DNA of 56,411 bases from Actinomyces sp. (lineage in GTDB: Bacteria > Actinomycetota > Actinomycetes > Actinomycetales > Actinomycetaceae): the NCBI GenBank assembly GCA_022649165.1, contig JALCNR010000018.1, positions 1 through 56,411 on the forward strand. The letters are read 5' to 3'. A program made the position numbers and the translations under genes. The notes beneath the pieces were generated by a model. It made no database searches. It was not told the DNA's origin and saw only the letters and a list, made by a program, of their open reading frames with translations. Shown here one piece after another: positions 53,780 through 56,411 of this stretch; position 1 is the first letter of the stretch; every line of letters starts with the position of its first letter.

Positions 53780-55750
53780 TCAAACCCTCGCCTGCGACGC
53801 GGAGTGCGACTCCGCGGGTGCAGCCAGCGCGACCTTCTCGGCGCGGGCTGCGCGCAGGCCGTTGGCGATGACGACGACCTCGGCGACCTCATGCACGAGC
53901 ACGACGGCGGCCAGGCCCAGCACCCCGGTGATCGCGAGAGGCAGCAGCACGGTGATGATCGCGAGCGACAGCACGATGTTCTGGTTCATGATCGCCCGGC
54001 CGCGGCGGGCTTGCTGCAGCGCCTGCGGGATGAGGCGCAGGTCGTGGCCGGTGAAGGCGACGTCGGCGGACTCGATCGCGGCGTCGGACCCGGTCGCGCC
54101 CATCGCGATCCCGACCGTGGCCGAGGCCAGGGCCGGGGCGTCGTTGATGCCGTCGCCGATCATGCCGGTCGGCCGCTGCGTGACCGATGCCTTGACCTCT
54201 GAGGCCTTGTCCTCTGGGCGCAGCTCGGCCCGCACGTCGGCGATGCCAGCGATCTTCGCCAGGGCGTTGGCGGTGCGAACGTTATCCCCGGTGAGCATGA
54301 CGACCTCGACGCCCTGCTCACGAAGCGCGGCGACGGCCTCAGGCGCTTCGGGCCGCAGCTCGTCGCGGACGCCGATCGCGCCCACCAGGTCGCCGTCGCG
54401 GGCGACCATGACGCAGGTCTGCCCCTCGGCCTCCATCGCCGAGACCCGGTCGGCCAGCACGCCGGGAGCGATCCATCGCGGGCTGCCTACTGTGATCTCG
54501 TGGCCGTCCACTTGCCCGGTCACGCCGTGGCCGGGCTCCTCAACCACTCCGGCCGCGTCGGGCACACTCGACGCCGCCTCGGTGATGGCGGTGGCAAGCG
54601 GATGCGTGCTTTGCTGCTCCAGCGCCGCGGCCCAGCCAAGCATGTCCTCGCGGGTGACCCCGGCGACTGTGGCGACGTCGGTGACCGCGGGCTCATTACG
54701 GGTCAGGGTGCCGGTCTTGTCGACCGCGATCCTGCGCAGAGAGCCCAGACGCTCGAACGCGGCCCCGCTCTTGATGATCACGCCAAACCGGCTGGCCGCG
54801 CCGATCGCAGAGACCACCGTCACGGGAACGGCGATCGCCAGCGCGCACGGCGAGGCGGCCACAAGCACGACCAGGGCACGGGTGATCCACGTCTGAGGGT
54901 CGCCGCTGAGCAGCGAGCCGAGCATGCCGACCAGCACGGCGAGGACCATCACGCCGGGCACCAGGGGCCGGGCGATCCGATCGGCGAGGCGGGCCCGCTG
55001 GCCTCGGTCCTGCTGCGCCTGCTCGACCAGTCCCACCAGGGTCGTCAGGGAGTTGTCCGCACCGTCGGCGGTCGCGGTGATCTCCAGCGCGCCGGAGGCG
55101 TTGATCGACCCGGCAGCGACCTGATCACCTACGGCGACGTCCACCGGGATCGACTCGCCGGTGATGGCCGAGGTGTCGAGGCTGCTGCGGCCCGACGACA
55201 CGGTGCCATCGGTGGCGACCCGCTCACCGGGGCGGATCCGCAGGACGTCGCCGACCTTTACTTCCCGGGCGGGGACCTCAACGGCGGTGCCGCCCCGCAT
55301 CACGGTGGCCGTCTCGGGCACGAGCTTCAGCAGTGCGCGCAGCCCCGAGCGGGCGCGGTCCATCGCCTTGTCCTCCAGCGCCTCGGCGATGGAGTAGAGG
55401 AACGCGAGCGCGGCCGCTTCCTCGACGTAGCCGAGGATCACAGCGCCGACGGCGCTGATCGTCATCAGCAGGGAGATGCCCAGCTTGCCCTTCGTGAACA
55501 GGCCCCGCAGCGCCCCGGGAGCGAACGTCCACGCACCCAGCAACAGGCCGACCCAGAAAAGCACCAGCGCCGTCACCTCGGCAGCGGCGCTCTCGCCAGC
55601 CGTCCACTCCGTAATAAGCCCAGCGAGGAAGAAGACTCCCGACATGATCGGGACGAGGATCGCGGGGTCGCGCCACCAAGGGCGCTCGGCTTCCTCGCGC
55701 TCCTCGGCAGCGTTGGGAGCGTCGTGCTCGCAGCCGCATGCCGCGCTCAT
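53780..55750 (-). CDS. cadA: Cadmium/zinc/lead-exporting P1B-type ATPase
   Basis: The product is 656 aa. It has an N-terminal Cys/His-rich tip (CGCEHD), six to eight membrane helices with the metal-binding CPC-variant SPC (VVLVAASPCALAIAVPVTVV), the actuator TGES (SAITGESIPV), phosphorylation site DKTGTLT, and the hinge MIGDGINDAPALA. The SPC form, rather than CPC, is found in some actinobacterial Cd/Pb exporters. Coupled to cmtR by an ATGA overlap, so it should be induced by Cd or Pb. Confidence 0.92.
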   Translation of the reverse strand: MSAACGCEHDAPNAAEEREEAERPWWRDPAILVPIMSGVFFLAGLITEWTAGESAAAEVTALVLFWVGLLLGAWTFAPGALRGLFTKGKLGISLLMTISAVGAVILGYVEEAAALAFLYSIAEALEDKAMDRARSGLRALLKLVPETATVMRGGTAVEVPAREVKVGDVLRIRPGERVATDGTVSSGRSSLDTSAITGESIPVDVAVGDQVAAGSINASGALEITATADGADNSLTTLVGLVEQAQQDRGQRARLADRIARPLVPGVMVLAVLVGMLGSLLSGDPQTWITRALVVLVAASPCALAIAVPVTVVSAIGAASRFGVIIKSGAAFERLGSLRRIAVDKTGTLTRNEPAVTDVATVAGVTREDMLGWAAALEQQSTHPLATAITEAASSVPDAAGVVEEPGHGVTGQVDGHEITVGSPRWIAPGVLADRVSAMEAEGQTCVMVARDGDLVGAIGVRDELRPEAPEAVAALREQGVEVVMLTGDNVRTANALAKIAGIADVRAELRPEDKASEVKASVTQRPTGMIGDGINDAPALASATVGIAMGATGSDAAIESADVAFTGHDLRLIPQALQQARRGRAIMNQNIVLSLAIITVLLPLAITGVLGLAAVVLVHEVAEVVVIANGLRAARAEKVALAAPAESHSASQARV

Positions 55751-56112
55751 GCCCCGGCCTCCTCGCGCTTGTCGCAGCAGCCCGGGACCGAGCAGGTCGG
55801 GTCAATGCACGGCGCGCTCTCGTCGACCGCCAGCGTCACATCCACAAGCGCGGTGAGCGCCGCGGCCAGATGCGGGTCCGCGATCTCGTAACGGGTCTGC
55901 CGACCCTCCGGCTCAGCGACCACGATCCCGCAGTCACGCAGGCAGGTCAGATGGTTCGAGACGTTCGAGCGAGTCAGCTCCAGCTCACGCGACAGCACGG
56001 CCGGATAGTTGGGACCGTCCAGCAGCGTCATCAAGATCCGGGAACGAGTCGGGTCCGCCATGGCCCGGCCGAGCCGGTTCATGACGTCGAGGCGCGAAGC
56101 AATAGTCAGCAT
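55747..56112 (-). CDS. cmtR: Cd/Pb-responsive ArsR/SmtB-family repressor
   Basis: The product is 121 aa from an ATG at 56112. The sensor cysteines fall exactly at the M. tuberculosis CmtR positions C57, C61 (TCLRDCG) and C102, and the recognition helix ELTRSNVSNHLTCLRDCG is nearly the same as in CmtR. It represses its own operon with cadA until Cd(II) or Pb(II) binds. Additional C-terminal cysteines (CSVPGCCDK) are extra. Confidence 0.95.
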   Translation of the reverse strand: MLTIASRLDVMNRLGRAMADPTRSRILMTLLDGPNYPAVLSRELELTRSNVSNHLTCLRDCGIVVAEPEGRQTRYEIADPHLAAALTALVDVTLAVDESAPCIDPTCSVPGCCDKREEAGA

Positions 56113-56140
56113 ACACTGACCGTACAGCAATCACTGAACA
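56113..56140. promoter_or_regulatory. Candidate CmtR operator
   Basis: Directly upstream of cmtR two CACTGA words, the first followed by CCGTACAG and the second by ACAGT, occur about 17 bases apart. This is a plausible autoregulatory site, but the dyad is imperfect. Confidence 0.35.
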
Positions 56141-56278
56141 GTCGGCAACTGTCGAACCTCACGAGAGCGCATGCGCCTCCGCCATCGTCGGGTTCCGCGA
56201 GCTTTGAGTACGAGATAGCGCAAGCAGGGTATTGGCTGCTCAAGTTCCCGCGAAAAGCTCCAGTATTTCGACGAACTC

Positions 56279-56411
56279 TTAAACTTTGCTGGTCATGCGG
56301 GTGGTGGTGTCGAAGAGTGCGAGTTCGTCGGGGTGGAGTTGGTGCTGGCAGACGAAGGAGCGGTCTTTGATGCGCCACAGGCCTTGGCCGACGCCCAGCC
56401 CGGGTAGGAGC
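56279..56411 (-). CDS. VirB4/TraC-like conjugation ATPase, C-terminal end only
   Basis: The last 43 codons are visible, ending in TAA at 56279: PGLGVGQGLWRIKDRSFVCQ, then HPDELALFDTTTRM. This ending is characteristic of the large actinobacterial VirB4-like ATPases of conjugative elements. The rest lies beyond the window. With the T4CP at 49344-51125 it shows that the cadmium cargo sits inside the transfer region. Confidence 0.65.
   Translation of the reverse strand, partial: LLPGLGVGQGLWRIKDRSFVCQHQLHPDELALFDTTTRMTSKV

Larger units (their letters stand above)
46155..56411. mobile_element. Conjugative element beside tRNA-Ala, continuing past the right edge
   Basis: Contents in order from the tRNA: serine recombinase, two small proteins, SSB, VirD4-like coupling protein, a small partner, a cadmium cargo with an IS, and the 3' end of a VirB4-like ATPase. 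Relaxase, replication and other transfer genes are not in view. The right end lies outside the window. Confidence 0.7.

Noticed and set aside
1-56411. CRISPR array, rRNA genes, replication origin
   Set aside because: No regularly spaced repeats, rRNA motifs or DnaA-box/iteron clusters were seen on either strand.

Overview
The window is high-GC DNA from an actinobacterium, most likely an Actinomyces/Schaalia-type member of the Actinomycetaceae. The basis is GTG/ATG starts with GGAG-type ribosome sites, a DtxR-numbered iron regulator, a DUF3027 protein beside a cold-shock gene, an actinobacterial-type serC next to dtxR, and the mscL/SAF/5-FTHF cyclo-ligase and galU/moeA/rimJ-like neighbourhoods. 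Species cannot be fixed from sequence reading alone.

Layout. 1-330: a broken end joining a TetR regulator to the tail of a membrane protein. 358-9581: ordinary chromosome: TPM-domain secreted protein, cold-shock protein, DUF3027 protein, purine permease, serC, dtxR, a c-di-AMP riboswitch with its NlpC/P60 hydrolase, and a universal stress protein. 9685-~14910: tRNA-Arg(CCU) followed by a tyrosine integrase and an accessory island. The island holds a secreted protein of unknown function, a small membrane protein, and a histidine kinase/response regulator pair whose first gene overlaps a 55-codon secreted-peptide gene. The peptide plus two-component unit is the best candidate here for an undescribed signalling or bacteriocin system. 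14960-15712: a decayed gene. 15924-26544: a 2580-residue cell-wall-anchored surface protein with six repeated C-terminal domains, followed by two overlapping paralogous LuxR-type regulator genes.

26730-35154: a conserved 36-aa basic protein, an acetyltransferase remnant, a frameshifted response regulator, and a five-gene metal-regulated transport operon. The operon has an ECF S component, T component, double ATPase and two YbtPQ/IrtAB-like ABC half-transporters. Upstream lie a perfect 19-bp Fur/Zur-like palindrome and a DtxR/IdeR iron box. An exact 67-bp direct repeat brackets the regulator and transporter block. The DtxR protein encoded at 6771-7457 is the obvious candidate regulator of the iron box.

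35199-45951: chromosome again: a helicase-like protein with degenerate Walker A, mscL, a SAF-domain protein, 5-formyltetrahydrofolate cyclo-ligase, galU, moeA, a GNAT acetyltransferase and a membrane protein. 46082-56411: tRNA-Ala(CGC) with a serine recombinase that reads antisense through the tRNA. It is followed by a conjugative element (DUF4913, SSB, VirD4-like coupling protein and the tail of a VirB4-like ATPase at the right edge). A cadmium-resistance cargo (cmtR-cadA plus a thioredoxin-like gene split by an ISL3-family IS with a perfect 8-bp target duplication) sits inside the conjugation genes.
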